Source: Thermomicrobiales bacterium (GTDB lineage: Bacteria > Chloroflexota > Chloroflexia > Thermomicrobiales > UBA6265). From it: a stretch of DNA of 61,102 bases. Shown in pieces: positions 9,519-18,115 of this stretch. Below the pieces are notes generated by a model. It was not told the origin of the DNA, ran no database searches, and saw only the letters and a program-made list of their open reading frames with translations. A program made the position numbers and the translations under genes. How positions within the stretch are numbered: position 1 is the first letter of the stretch; the number at the start of each line of letters is the position of its first letter. Location of the stretch: contig JAMLHN010000027.1 of assembly GCA_023957115.1 (NCBI GenBank), positions 1 through 61,102 of the forward strand, in the 5' to 3' direction.

Positions 9519-10370
9519 TCAGAGCCCGGCGGCCTGGGTCAGCGCTCGCTTGGTGAGCACGCGCACCAGGTGCGCGCGGTACTCAGGCGACGCATAGACG
9601 TCACCGTTCAGCTCACCGAGGTCGTCGGCCGCCAGGGCTGCCGCCGCGGCGATGGTTTCCGCATCGAGCGTCTTGCCGGTTAGCGCCGCCTCCGCCGAGG
9701 TTGCCCGCTTGGCATGCTCCGGCGCACCAGTAACTCCGATACGGGCCGATTCGACCTTGCCGTCCTTCTCTGTGACCGCAACCGCGACCCCGACGACCGC
9801 ATAGCCCGATGCCGGGTGGGCATGCTTCACATACGCCTGCTTGGCGTTGGCGAAGTCGTTGGGGATATTGACGCTGGTGATGATCTCGTCCTCAGCCAGC
9901 GACGTCGTCAGCAGCCCGACGAAGAGATCGTCAACCGCAACTTCGCGCTCGCCCCCCTTGCCTTTCGCGGTCACCGATGCGTTGAGGGCCAGCATGACCG
10001 CGGTCAGATCGGCCGCCGGGTCGTTATGCGCCATCGATCCACCGATGGTGCCACGATTGCGCACCGAAGGATCCCCGACCTGTTTGGTCGCCTCGGTCAA
10101 CATCGGGAAATCCCCGAGCTTGTCGGAATCGACGATCGCCGCGTACGTGGTCATCGCCCCGATCTTGGCGCCCCCACGTGAATCGATGCCGGCCAGACCG
10201 TCGATCTTGCCGATGTCGACCACGGTGCCGGGAGCGGCCAGCCGCAGCTTCATCGCGGGAATCAACGAATGGCCTCCGGCGAGAACCTTGGCATCCGGAT
10301 TCGAGGCCAGAATGCCGATGGCTTCATCGACGCTCGACGGCCGGACGTACTCGAACTGCTGTGGATACAC
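9519..10370 (-). CDS. coxM: FAD-binding medium subunit of a xanthine dehydrogenase/CO dehydrogenase-family enzyme
   Basis: 283 residues, the usual length of the CoxM/CutM flavin subunit that passes electrons from the iron-sulfur subunit to the acceptor. The FAD loops are present: AGGHSLIPAMKLR near residue 31 and TIGGSMAHNDPAAD near 108. The C-terminal CO_deh_flav_C domain follows. It starts with GTG at 10368-10370, preceded by AAAGGTGAG at good distance. It is the third gene of a coxS-coxL-coxM operon, 55 bp after coxL. The gene name reflects family position; the true substrate may be an aldehyde, a purine or another N-heterocycle. Confidence 0.9.
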   Translation of the reverse strand: MYPQQFEYVRPSSVDEAIGILASNPDAKVLAGGHSLIPAMKLRLAAPGTVVDIGKIDGLAGIDSRGGAKIGAMTTYAAIVDSDKLGDFPMLTEATKQVGDPSVRNRGTIGGSMAHNDPAADLTAVMLALNASVTAKGKGGEREVAVDDLFVGLLTTSLAEDEIITSVNIPNDFANAKQAYVKHAHPASGYAVVGVAVAVTEKDGKVESARIGVTGAPEHAKRATSAEAALTGKTLDAETIAAAAALAADDLGELNGDVYASPEYRAHLVRVLTKRALTQAAGL

Positions 10371-10425
10371 CTTTGCTCACCTTTCTTTGTGGTCCGCCGG
10401 CTCTTCCGCGGCGTCCAGTACGTTC

Positions 10426-12813
10426 CTATCTCGCCTCGTTGATAGCCGTCCAGATCCGCTCTGGAGTCATCGGCATTTGAATGTTGTTCACTCCGAGATG
10501 TTTGACCGCATCGACCACGGCATTGCCGACAGCCGGCGTCGAGGCAATGGTTCCGGCCTCGCCAGCTCCCTTGGCGCCCATCGGGTTGACCGGGCTGGGT
10601 GTGACGGTGCTATCGAGGTCGTACCATGGCACCTGGCTCGCCTTGGGAATCGCATAATCCGAGAGCGATCCCGTTAGCAACTGTCCATCGTCGTCGTAGT
10701 AGGCGCCCTCATAGAGCGCCTGCGCCAGCCCCTGTGCGATTCCGCCGTGCAGCTGTCCACCGACGATCAACGGGTTGATGACATTGCCGACATCGTCGAC
10801 CGCCAGATACTTGACGATGTCGACCTCTCCCGAGTCGTTGTCGATCTCGACCACGCAGACATGCGTGCCGAAGGGGAAGGTGCAATTGGGCGGATCATAG
10901 TAGGTCGTCTCGTCCAGGAAGGGTTCCATGCCCTCAGGTAGATCGTAGGCCACATGCGCCGCGGCAGCGATCTCCTGAATCGACTTGGCCGCATCAGGCG
11001 AACCCTTGACGAAGACCTTGCCATGCTCGAATTCGACATCGGCCTCGGATGCTTCCAGCATATGAGCGCCGAGCTTCTTGACCTTGTCGATGACCTTATC
11101 GGTCGTCTTGTAGATCGCCGTTCCACCGACCGTCAGCGAACGGCTTCCATACGAGCCGAACCCGAACGGGGTTCCCAGCGAATCGGAATGCTTGATCTGA
11201 ATGTCGTCGTACGGGATGCCGAGCTTGTCGGAGACCAGCTGCGCGAAGGTCGTCTCGTGTCCCTGCCCGTGCGGCAACGAACCGGTGGTCACCACTGTCT
11301 TGCCGGTCAGCTGGACGCGGATATTGGCGCTTTCCCAGAGCCCAGCGCCCCAGCCTTCGCCGCCAAGGCCGATCCATTTGGACGGGGCGACGCCGCAGAC
11401 CTCGACATACGATGACAATCCAATACCGAGCAGCTTCTGCTCGCCGGCTTCGATCCGCCGTTTCTGCTCGGCCCGCAGATCCGTATAGCCCGCCAGATCG
11501 AGCGCCTTGTCGAGCGCTCGCTCATAGTCTCCCGAGTCGTAGGGCAGCATGCCGATGCCGGTATCGTACGGAAAGTCCTCGGGCTGGATGAAGTTCTGGC
11601 GCCGGACCTCGGCCGGGTCGATTCCCGTCGCCGCGGCAACCGCATCGCAAACACGCTCGATCAGATAGGCAGCCTCCGGCCGCCCAGCGCCTCGATATGC
11701 ATCGACCATGGCGGTGTTCGTGTAGGTGGCGGTGACATCGACCCGGATATTCGGAATCTTGTAACACCCCGCGATCATTCGCCCGTAGAGCGTGGTCGGA
11801 ATACCGGCGGCAATGGTCGAGAAATAGGCTCCGATATTCGCCCAGGTCTTGACCTTGAGCGCCGTGATCTTGCCGTCGTTCGTCGCACCGACCTCGACAT
11901 CGGAGATGTGATCCCGTCCGTGCGTGGTCGACACATAGTTTTCGACTCGGTCCTCGAAGAACTTGATCGGCCGGCCATCCAGCTTCTTCGAGATCGCCAT
12001 GGTCAACGGCATGTCGTAGTAGCAGAAGATCTTTGCGCCGAAGCCGCCGCCGATATCGGGCGAAATGGTCCGAATCTTCTGCTCCGGAATACCAAGCACA
12101 AACGCGGCGATCAACAGGCGCATGACGTGCGGCGCCTGCGATGTGATCCAGAGGGTGTAATCCCCGGTCCCGGGATCGTAGCGTGCTACTGAGCCGCGCG
12201 GCTCCATCGGTGTCGGGATCAACCGCTGGTTGATGATGTGCAGGCCGGCCGTCACATCGGCATCGGCGAGGGCCTTGTCGACAACCTCGGCGTCTTTACC
12301 GCACGACCATTCGAGTACGATGTTGTTCGGTGCTTCCTCGTGCAGCTGAGGCGCACCGGCTTCCGCGGCCTTCTTCGCATCGACGACGACCGGCAGCTCC
12401 TCGTATTCCACGATGACCGCCTCGGCCGCGTCTCGCGCCAGGTATTGGTCTTCCGCAATCACGACGGCCACGGGATCGCCGGCCAGGTGAACCTCGTTGA
12501 CTGCCAGGACTCGCGGGGTGACCGCGTGGTTCGTGACTCCCCCTGCCTGCCAGGCAGCCGGCAACGGATTCAGATCGAGAAAATCCTCGCCGGTGAACGC
12601 GGCGACAACGCCGGGCATGCTCAACGCGGGCGAAAGATCGATGCTCTTGATCTTCGCATGCGCGAGCGGCGAGCGGACCAGGCCGATATGCAGCATTCCG
12701 GGCATGCGCAGATCGTCGATGAACTGCCCTGCTCCGGTAATCAGCCGGGGATCTTCGCGCCGTTTGATCGCTTTACCGACCATCTTTTCCGGCGCATCGA
12801 CGGACGCAACCAT
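10426..12813 (-). CDS. coxL: Molybdenum-cofactor large subunit, form II CoxL-like hydroxylase
   Basis: 795 residues, normal for the large subunit carrying molybdopterin cytosine dinucleotide. The active-site loop reads AYRGAGR at residues 372-378, the form II signature, not the AYXCSFR of genuine aerobic CO dehydrogenase, so CO oxidation should not be assumed. Other motifs are GGGFGAK near 255 and GAKGAGEAG near the C-terminus, containing the catalytic glutamate. A perfect AAGGAGGT lies ahead of the ATG. It sits between coxS (upstream, 85 bp) and coxM (downstream). No coxD/E/F or other cofactor-insertion genes are seen nearby. Substrate unknown; aldehyde, nicotinate-like or purine-like compounds are possible. 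Confidence 0.92.
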   Translation of the reverse strand: MVASVDAPEKMVGKAIKRREDPRLITGAGQFIDDLRMPGMLHIGLVRSPLAHAKIKSIDLSPALSMPGVVAAFTGEDFLDLNPLPAAWQAGGVTNHAVTPRVLAVNEVHLAGDPVAVVIAEDQYLARDAAEAVIVEYEELPVVVDAKKAAEAGAPQLHEEAPNNIVLEWSCGKDAEVVDKALADADVTAGLHIINQRLIPTPMEPRGSVARYDPGTGDYTLWITSQAPHVMRLLIAAFVLGIPEQKIRTISPDIGGGFGAKIFCYYDMPLTMAISKKLDGRPIKFFEDRVENYVSTTHGRDHISDVEVGATNDGKITALKVKTWANIGAYFSTIAAGIPTTLYGRMIAGCYKIPNIRVDVTATYTNTAMVDAYRGAGRPEAAYLIERVCDAVAAATGIDPAEVRRQNFIQPEDFPYDTGIGMLPYDSGDYERALDKALDLAGYTDLRAEQKRRIEAGEQKLLGIGLSSYVEVCGVAPSKWIGLGGEGWGAGLWESANIRVQLTGKTVVTTGSLPHGQGHETTFAQLVSDKLGIPYDDIQIKHSDSLGTPFGFGSYGSRSLTVGGTAIYKTTDKVIDKVKKLGAHMLEASEADVEFEHGKVFVKGSPDAAKSIQEIAAAAHVAYDLPEGMEPFLDETTYYDPPNCTFPFGTHVCVVEIDNDSGEVDIVKYLAVDDVGNVINPLIVGGQLHGGIAQGLAQALYEGAYYDDDGQLLTGSLSDYAIPKASQVPWYDLDSTVTPSPVNPMGAKGAGEAGTIASTPAVGNAVVDAVKHLGVNNIQMPMTPERIWTAINEAR

Positions 12814-12898
12814 CTCTGAACCTCCTTGTCAGATTCCGCTGTGCAGACGCACGCCCACGCTGGCGGCTCCGCGCCATCGAATGGATAACCCGTGAGCG

Positions 12899-13384
12899 TT
12901 AGCCCTTCTTGGCCGCGTACTGAATGGCCTTGACGATGTTCTGGTATCCGGTGCAACGGCAAAGGTTGCCTTCGAGCGCGTGCCGAATCTCGTCCTCAGT
13001 CGGATCCGGGTTCGTCTCCAGGAACGCCGAAGCGGCCATGATCATGCCTGGGGTGCAATATCCGCACTGCAGGCCGTGCTCTTCCCAGAATCCTTCCTGC
13101 ACCGGATGAAGCTGGCCGTCCGTGGCCATTCCCTCGATCGTGGTGATCGACGCGCCGTCGGCCTGCGCGGTCAGCACGGTGCAGCTCTTGACGGCTTTGC
13201 CATCGAGATGAATCGTGCACGCCCCGCAGGAGCTGGTGTCACAACCGACGTGTGTGCCGGTCAACCCCAGGGTCTCGCGCAGGAAATGCACGAGGAGCTG
13301 GCGAGGTTCGACCTCGGCATGATGCTCGACACCATTGACGGTGATGTCGACCGGGACGACGTTTTGGGCTACCGTCGCTGACAT
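12899..13384 (-). CDS. coxS: 2Fe-2S small subunit of the CoxL-like hydroxylase
   Basis: 161 residues with the two-cluster layout of the family. A plant-type ferredoxin domain has CDTSSCGAC and a later K-S-C (first cluster), then a helical domain has [10 protein letters not shown] and NLCRCTGYQ (second cluster). It passes electrons from molybdenum to the flavin subunit. I started at the ATG at 13382-13384, ahead of which lies AAAGGAG; the open frame runs 22 codons further with no ribosome site. First gene of the S-L-M operon; a promoter candidate lies about 180 bp upstream. Confidence 0.93.
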   Translation of the reverse strand: MSATVAQNVVPVDITVNGVEHHAEVEPRQLLVHFLRETLGLTGTHVGCDTSSCGACTIHLDGKAVKSCTVLTAQADGASITTIEGMATDGQLHPVQEGFWEEHGLQCGYCTPGMIMAASAFLETNPDPTEDEIRHALEGNLCRCTGYQNIVKAIQYAAKKG

Positions 13385-13563
13385 GGGTGAACTGCTCCTT
13401 TCGAAATCGCCGAAAACGTCGTTATTTTCAGCGTCCCTCGTATGGTCCACCGACTCTGCTGATCACCAGACCCCCTTCCGAGTCGCGACTCTGCGGATCC
13501 GCCCCGCGTTCGCCGTGAGCGAAGCAAACGTCGCTCGTGACAGCAGCATCGTGAAGTGGTGGC

Positions 13564-13591
13564 AGTATATCCCGCTGACGGAAAAGTACAA
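13564..13591 (-). promoter_or_regulatory. Candidate promoter of the coxSLM operon
   Basis: On the minus strand TTGTAC, 16 bp, TATACT. This implies a leader of about 170 bases before coxS. The 310-bp gap 13385-13696 between coxS and the MFS gene holds nothing else apart from the inverted repeat at 13606. Confidence 0.45.
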
Positions 13592-13605
13592 AAGCGTCAA
13601 CGATA

Positions 13606-13621
13606 ATCGCGAAGTCGCGAT
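13606..13621. promoter_or_regulatory. Perfect 7-2-7 inverted repeat in the coxS/MFS divergent region
   Basis: ATCGCGA-AG-TCGCGAT lies just upstream of the coxS promoter candidate and 76 bp before the MFS start. It is a possible operator for a dimeric regulator serving either gene; no regulator gene is adjacent. Confidence 0.35.
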
Positions 13622-13696
13622 GCTTCCCTGTGCTAGGCTACCGCTCAACCCGCGACGGGACCGCGTCGTATTCGACTCCACCTCGACGAAGGCCAG

Positions 13697-14944
13697 ATGG
13701 GAACGAACGACCGTGCGAGCTCCACCGGATCCAGTCCGGCGCCTGGCGACGGGACGTTTACCGTTCTGCGGCTCAATCCGGTGTTCCGCCGGCTTTGGAT
13801 GGCCACCGTTTCGACCACGCTCGGCCAGTGGATGCAGTCCACAGCGCTTGGCTGGCTCGCGCTCGACCTTTCCAATCGCTCCTCATTCGTCGGTCTGGTG
13901 GCGTTCGCCGCCGGTATTCCCTTTCTGATCATCTCGATTCCGGGTGGCCTGCTGCTCGATCGGTACGATCGCCGCAAGATCCTCATTTGTTGTCAAGCCA
14001 TCGCGGCAACCGGCGCCATCCTGATTTCCGTCGATGTCATCACCGGATTCGTCGAGGCGTGGCATTTGCTCGTCTTCGCCTTTGTCAATGGCTCACTGCA
14101 GGCAATCATGAATCCGGCACAGCAGGCCATCGTTCCGTCGCTGGTTTCGCGCGCGCGTTTGACCAACGGGATCGCCCTCATGAGCGCGGGGCAGAATATG
14201 ACGCGTGTGGTGGGTCCCTCGGTTGCTGGCGCCATCATTGGCGTCGCCGGGACCGGCGCGGCATTCCTCTGCCAGGCGGCCGCGCTCGTCATCGCGCTCG
14301 GTTTGCTCCTGACCACTCGATTCCCGGCGATGGCGACGCGCAAAGCGGTTACCTCGCTCGGCTCCGCTTTCGATGGGGCGCGGATCGTCTGGAACCGATC
14401 CGATCTGCGCGCCATCATCTCGCTGGTTTCGATCTCGATTCTGCTCGTCTTCCCCTATCTGTCGTTCCTCTCGGTCTTCGCGCGCGATGTGTTCGAGATC
14501 GGTCCGGAAGGGATGGGCGTGCTGATGGCCTCATCCGGGGCGGGAGCCGTCCTCGGTTCGATCTTCCTGGCCTCGCGCAAACGGCAACAGACCGGTCGCT
14601 GGTATGTCGTCTCCGGGGTCGTGTACGGCTTTCTCATCGCGGCATTTGCCTTTTCCCCAAATCTGCTGGTCGCGGTGGTCTTGCTCCTGCTGGCGGGATT
14701 CCTCGGCTCGGCCTATGTGAGCGCGGTCAACGCCGGGATTCAGCACCGCATCTCGGACGAGACCCGCGGACGAGTTATGTCTATCTACATGCTGACCTGG
14801 GGATTCACGCCCATTGGCGCCATCGCCATCGGCGCTATTGCCTCTGGGATCGGCATCTCGGCCACCGTCGCGGCGGCCGCGTTACTGGGGAACCTTCTGC
14901 TGATCGCACTCTATCTGTTCGACCCGGCCGTTCGCGAGATCTGA
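13697..14944 (+). CDS. Major facilitator superfamily exporter (EntS/MFS_3-like)
   Basis: 415 residues with about 12 hydrophobic segments in two halves, an inner-membrane secondary transporter. The loop between helices 2 and 3 carries the MFS motif as GLLLDRYDRRK, and the second half repeats the pattern (the loop GIQHRISDETRGRVMSIYM is characteristic of EntS-like members). An N-terminal soluble tail of about 25 residues is rich in Gly and Ser. Such proteins export siderophores, drugs or metabolites; the substrate is unknown. Its last 63 bp overlap, tail-to-tail, the end of the minus-strand gene at 14882. Confidence 0.88.
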   Translation: MGTNDRASSTGSSPAPGDGTFTVLRLNPVFRRLWMATVSTTLGQWMQSTALGWLALDLSNRSSFVGLVAFAAGIPFLIISIPGGLLLDRYDRRKILICCQAIAATGAILISVDVITGFVEAWHLLVFAFVNGSLQAIMNPAQQAIVPSLVSRARLTNGIALMSAGQNMTRVVGPSVAGAIIGVAGTGAAFLCQAAALVIALGLLLTTRFPAMATRKAVTSLGSAFDGARIVWNRSDLRAIISLVSISILLVFPYLSFLSVFARDVFEIGPEGMGVLMASSGAGAVLGSIFLASRKRQQTGRWYVVSGVVYGFLIAAFAFSPNLLVAVVLLLLAGFLGSAYVSAVNAGIQHRISDETRGRVMSIYMLTWGFTPIGAIAIGAIASGIGISATVAAAALLGNLLLIALYLFDPAVREI

Positions 14945-16123
14945 CAGCTGTCCAAGCTGAGCGACGATAGCGGCAGTCTTCCCCCGTGCGAGCGGGGCGA
15001 TCGCACCGACCAGCGCCCGGATTTCGGCAATCCGCCGATCGATGTCGCCCGGCCCGGGCTCGATAACGCCGACATCCTCGAGCACATGCTGGTGCACCCA
15101 GCGCTGAAGCTCTTTCCGCACGCGATTCAATGAGGGAGGGTCGACGCCGGCGGCGTCCGCGTCCGCGAGCACCCACGCACGCAGTTCACGATTTGGCAGT
15201 GGCAACCCCGCCGCCTGGTTGATCGCGCTCCGGTCGGCGCGAACCTGCTCGGCATCCCGTGCCCACTGAACGATCAGCTCATAGGCGGTGCTACTCGATA
15301 CAGCCCGTCGTCGGACGTCCTCCTCGACCGCATCGAAATCGGCGCCCTGGTCTCTGGACGGACCGAAGAGTGGCCGGTGCATATCGAACCAGCTTGCCCC
15401 TGCCGCGGAAGAGAGGCGGACGTAGTAGAGCCCAAGCAGGAGCTCGTCCTCCGCGACGCCGCCGAACCCATCGAGCGCCGCGAGCCGGCGCCGGGCGCCC
15501 GCTCCGGGAATACCATTGGTGAGCTCCGACGACGACGATTCGAGCAGAATGACCTCGTCTGGCTTGACGGTTGCGCGGGTAATCCCACGCCGGCCCGAAA
15601 GCACGTACGAGGTCATTGCGCTCTGTGGCGCGAAGAACAACCCCGGTACGACTTCCCCATTGTCGCGCCAATCGCCCAACAGATCGGTGTACGTCGGTCC
15701 AACCTCGGCGAGCGCCGTCAACATCTCAACACTCACCTGCTTGCTCCGGGCGGTCTCGATCGAGAACTTTGCGTCCGCGGCCTGCATGGTCAACACCCCG
15801 TCACGCCGTCCAAGGAGCACGAAGTCCGGGTTCTGCAACGACCGTTTGGAGGCGGCGGACGCGACCTGCGGGATCGCATCCAACCGAATAACCTGGACGA
15901 TTTCGTGCGATTCCCCTCCCGGAACCTGAACGACCGTGCCAACGAGCGCGTCGATGTGCGCCGAAACGATGTCGCTCCACCGACCACCGATGACGCCGCT
16001 CGAACCACCCATATCGGCCAGTCCCATGAGCCGCCGGTCGAGCAGCGCCCGAATGAGCGAGCCGCCCGGAAGCGTGCTCGATCGCAAATCCCCATCAGTT
16101 CTCAGGTGTGATCCAAAGGTCAA
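14882..16123 (-). CDS. Unrecognised 413-residue protein, possible PD-(D/E)XK fold
   Basis: I do not recognise this protein. It is soluble, with no signal or membrane segment. Residues 99-119 read P-D-F-V-L-L, then about ten residues, then A-A-D-A-K-F. This spacing of an Asp100 and a D117-x-K119 pair, with Gln129 ten residues later, is what restriction-endonuclease-like (PD-(D/E)XK) cores look like. Further on are GLFFAPQSAMTSYVLSGRRG and a C-terminal helical region. The long frame, its own codon rhythm and the lack of any alternative gene on the other strand over 14945-16123 support it. Its 3' end overlaps the MFS gene by 63 bp. The nuclease idea is inference only. Confidence 0.65.
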   Translation of the reverse strand: MTFGSHLRTDGDLRSSTLPGGSLIRALLDRRLMGLADMGGSSGVIGGRWSDIVSAHIDALVGTVVQVPGGESHEIVQVIRLDAIPQVASAASKRSLQNPDFVLLGRRDGVLTMQAADAKFSIETARSKQVSVEMLTALAEVGPTYTDLLGDWRDNGEVVPGLFFAPQSAMTSYVLSGRRGITRATVKPDEVILLESSSSELTNGIPGAGARRRLAALDGFGGVAEDELLLGLYYVRLSSAAGASWFDMHRPLFGPSRDQGADFDAVEEDVRRRAVSSSTAYELIVQWARDAEQVRADRSAINQAAGLPLPNRELRAWVLADADAAGVDPPSLNRVRKELQRWVHQHVLEDVGVIEPGPGDIDRRIAEIRALVGAIAPLARGKTAAIVAQLGQLSDLANGRVEQIECDQQKVPQ

Positions 16124-16298
16124 AGTGTCAGGTGGCTCGATTCACGTGGACGACTTCATGCGTGCACAAGCATAGCAACCGCAGGCTCCAACTCCGTAGA
16201 ATAAGGCGCTCAAGTACGTTCGCACGGTCATTCACCTGGATCGTGCTCACAATTTTCGTATCGAACGCGTTGCAGGCAACGCAGAGGAGACGTGCAGT

Positions 16299-17924
16299 AT
16301 GGTCGCGGTTTCACCGCAGACGCTCACCGCAACCGGGGCCGAGCTGGTTATTCGGGCACTCGAGGAACACGGCGTCGATACCGTTTTCGGTATTCCCGGA
16401 GTCCACACGCTCGCACTCTACGACGCATTGGGTAGGTCCTCGATCCGCCACGTCCTTGCCCGGCATGAGCAAGGCGTCGGATTCATGGCCGATGGATACG
16501 CCCGCGCTACCGGGAAGCCAGGCGTCGCGGTCATCATCACGGGACCGGGGGTCACCAATATCGCAACCGCGGTGGGCGAAGCTTATACCGACTCCACCCC
16601 GCTGCTGGTGATCTCCTCGAATGTCGAAAGCCCGTACCTGGATGCCATGCGTGGGAACCTACATGACCTCAAGGATCAAATGGGCGTCATGCAGGCGGTC
16701 ACCAAATGGAATGCTCGCGTGGCCGATCCGGGCGACGTCTCCAGGACTATGAGCCAGGCATTCGCACAGCTCGAATCGGGACGCCCGTTGCCCGTCCATG
16801 TCGAGATTCCGCTCGATGTGCTCGACCAGACCGCGTCCGTCGAAGCACCTGCGCCCGCAGCCGGTGACGAGACGCCGCTAGTTTCGGACGAAACGATCGA
16901 AAACGCGGCCAGGCTTCTGGCTGGCGCCCAACGGCCGATTATTTACGCCGGCGGCGGCGCGGTTTCATCGGGCGCGGCGCCGTTCGTGCTGGAGCTGGCC
17001 GAGCGTCTCAATGCGCCGGTCATCACTTCGATCATGGGCAAAGGCGCCATTCCCGAAGACCACCCACTTTCCCTGGGCGCGCTTTGGTCGGCCGGCAATG
17101 CCGTCGATGACTATCTTCAGCGCGCGGATGCCGCGATCGTCATTGGGTCGAAGTTGGGAGCGCAGGCGACGCAGATGTTCCAGATGGCGTTGCCCGATAC
17201 GTTGATCCGGATCGATATCGATCCCCGGGAAATGACGCTCAACGCGCAACCGTCGACTCCGTTGCTGGGCGATGCGGCACAGATTACCGAGCGACTCGCC
17301 GCCGCGTTGAGTGACGCGCGAGATCTTGCCGAAGTCGATCAGACCGAAGAGGTGCAAGCGGTTCGCCAGGCAGCGGAAAAAACCTCCTGGTTCGCCGAGC
17401 GACGCGCCTATGTCGATGCCCTCCGCCGTGCGATTCCGCGTGACGGTGTGCTCAGCACCGATATGACGATGATGAGCTATGTGGCCTGCGGTCTATATCC
17501 CGTCTACGAGCCGCGCACCTTCTTCTTCCCAAGTGGATTTGGCACGCTCGGATTCTCGCTCCCGGCCGCCATCGGCGCGAAGATTGGCCGTCCGGATGCG
17601 GCGGTCGTTGCCATGGTTGGGGACGGCGGATTTCAGTACACGATGGGCGACCTTGGCTGTGCGGTGCAGGAACGACTCGGGTTGCCAATCGTCATCTTCA
17701 ACGATTCGACCTATTCGGCCGTCAAACATGCCCAGTTGGAAGAGCGTGGCGGGCGGTATCTGGCGGTCGATCTGGTCAATCCCGACTATGTCAAGCTCGC
17801 CGGTGCGTACGGAATACCGGGTGTCCGGCCCACCAGTCCAGAGGCAATGGAACGGGAAATCCGTCTGGCATTCGAACGGGATCTACCGACGATCATCGAC
17901 GTTCCGATCGAACCCTGGGTCTAG
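16299..17924 (+). CDS. Thiamine-diphosphate-dependent enzyme, acetolactate synthase-like
   Basis: 541 residues with all three domains of the TPP decarboxylase/synthase family. The N-terminal pyrimidine-binding domain has the catalytic Glu in ARHEQGVGFMADGYAR (about residue 57) and GPGVTNI. A central Rossmann-like domain follows (YAGGGAVSSG). The C-terminal PP-binding domain has MVGDGGFQYTMGDL then 28 residues to IFN, the GDG-N metal motif. No regulatory small subunit (ilvN/ilvH) or ilvC is adjacent, so it is probably not the biosynthetic acetolactate synthase. It could be an oxo-acid decarboxylase or related enzyme. Transcribed alone and followed by a good stem-loop. Confidence 0.85.
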   Translation: MVAVSPQTLTATGAELVIRALEEHGVDTVFGIPGVHTLALYDALGRSSIRHVLARHEQGVGFMADGYARATGKPGVAVIITGPGVTNIATAVGEAYTDSTPLLVISSNVESPYLDAMRGNLHDLKDQMGVMQAVTKWNARVADPGDVSRTMSQAFAQLESGRPLPVHVEIPLDVLDQTASVEAPAPAAGDETPLVSDETIENAARLLAGAQRPIIYAGGGAVSSGAAPFVLELAERLNAPVITSIMGKGAIPEDHPLSLGALWSAGNAVDDYLQRADAAIVIGSKLGAQATQMFQMALPDTLIRIDIDPREMTLNAQPSTPLLGDAAQITERLAAALSDARDLAEVDQTEEVQAVRQAAEKTSWFAERRAYVDALRRAIPRDGVLSTDMTMMSYVACGLYPVYEPRTFFFPSGFGTLGFSLPAAIGAKIGRPDAAVVAMVGDGGFQYTMGDLGCAVQERLGLPIVIFNDSTYSAVKHAQLEERGGRYLAVDLVNPDYVKLAGAYGIPGVRPTSPEAMEREIRLAFERDLPTIIDVPIEPWV

Positions 17925-17948
17925 TCCAGACGGGTTACGCATCTAGAT

Positions 17949-17982
17949 AACCCCCGTCCTCTCCCAATGGATGACGGGGGTT
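17949..17982 (+). terminator. Stem-loop terminator after the TPP enzyme gene
   Basis: AACCCCCGTC pairs perfectly with GACGGGGGTT around a 14-base loop, 25 bp past the stop codon; a short CTCATTCC tail follows. Confidence 0.65.
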
Positions 17983-18000
17983 CTCATTCCAAGCTGAGTC

Positions 18001-18115
18001 ATACGGAATCCGGGTGACTGCTCCGGGATACCCTGCATACGGTCGGGCCGGCGGTGCTTCGCCGGCACAGGGCCGGCGTCTACGCTATCCCCGAGCAATC
18101 ATCCGGATTCCGTAT
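18001..18115. repeat. 115-bp palindromic element with about 30-bp terminal inverted repeats
   Basis: The two ends (18001-18030 and the complement of 18086-18115) match at about 27 of 30 positions, starting ATACGGAATCCGG. The centre is itself palindromic (GCCGGCG around a short spacer, then CGCCGGC). The element fills the gap between the TPP-enzyme terminator and the stop codon of the membrane protein gene, whose stop begins at its outer base. This is the form of a MITE or large REP-like element; a simple convergent terminator is the alternative. No second copy was noticed in this window. Confidence 0.55.

Noticed and set aside
10426..12813. True aerobic carbon monoxide dehydrogenase (form I)
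   Set aside because: The active-site loop is AYRGAGR, not AYXCSFR.
12238..12819. 193-codon plus-strand frame over the coxL start
   Set aside because: Antisense shadow of coxL.
13630..14970. 446-codon frame overlapping the MFS gene
   Set aside because: Arg-rich shadow in another frame on the same strand; the MFS frame shows clear helices.
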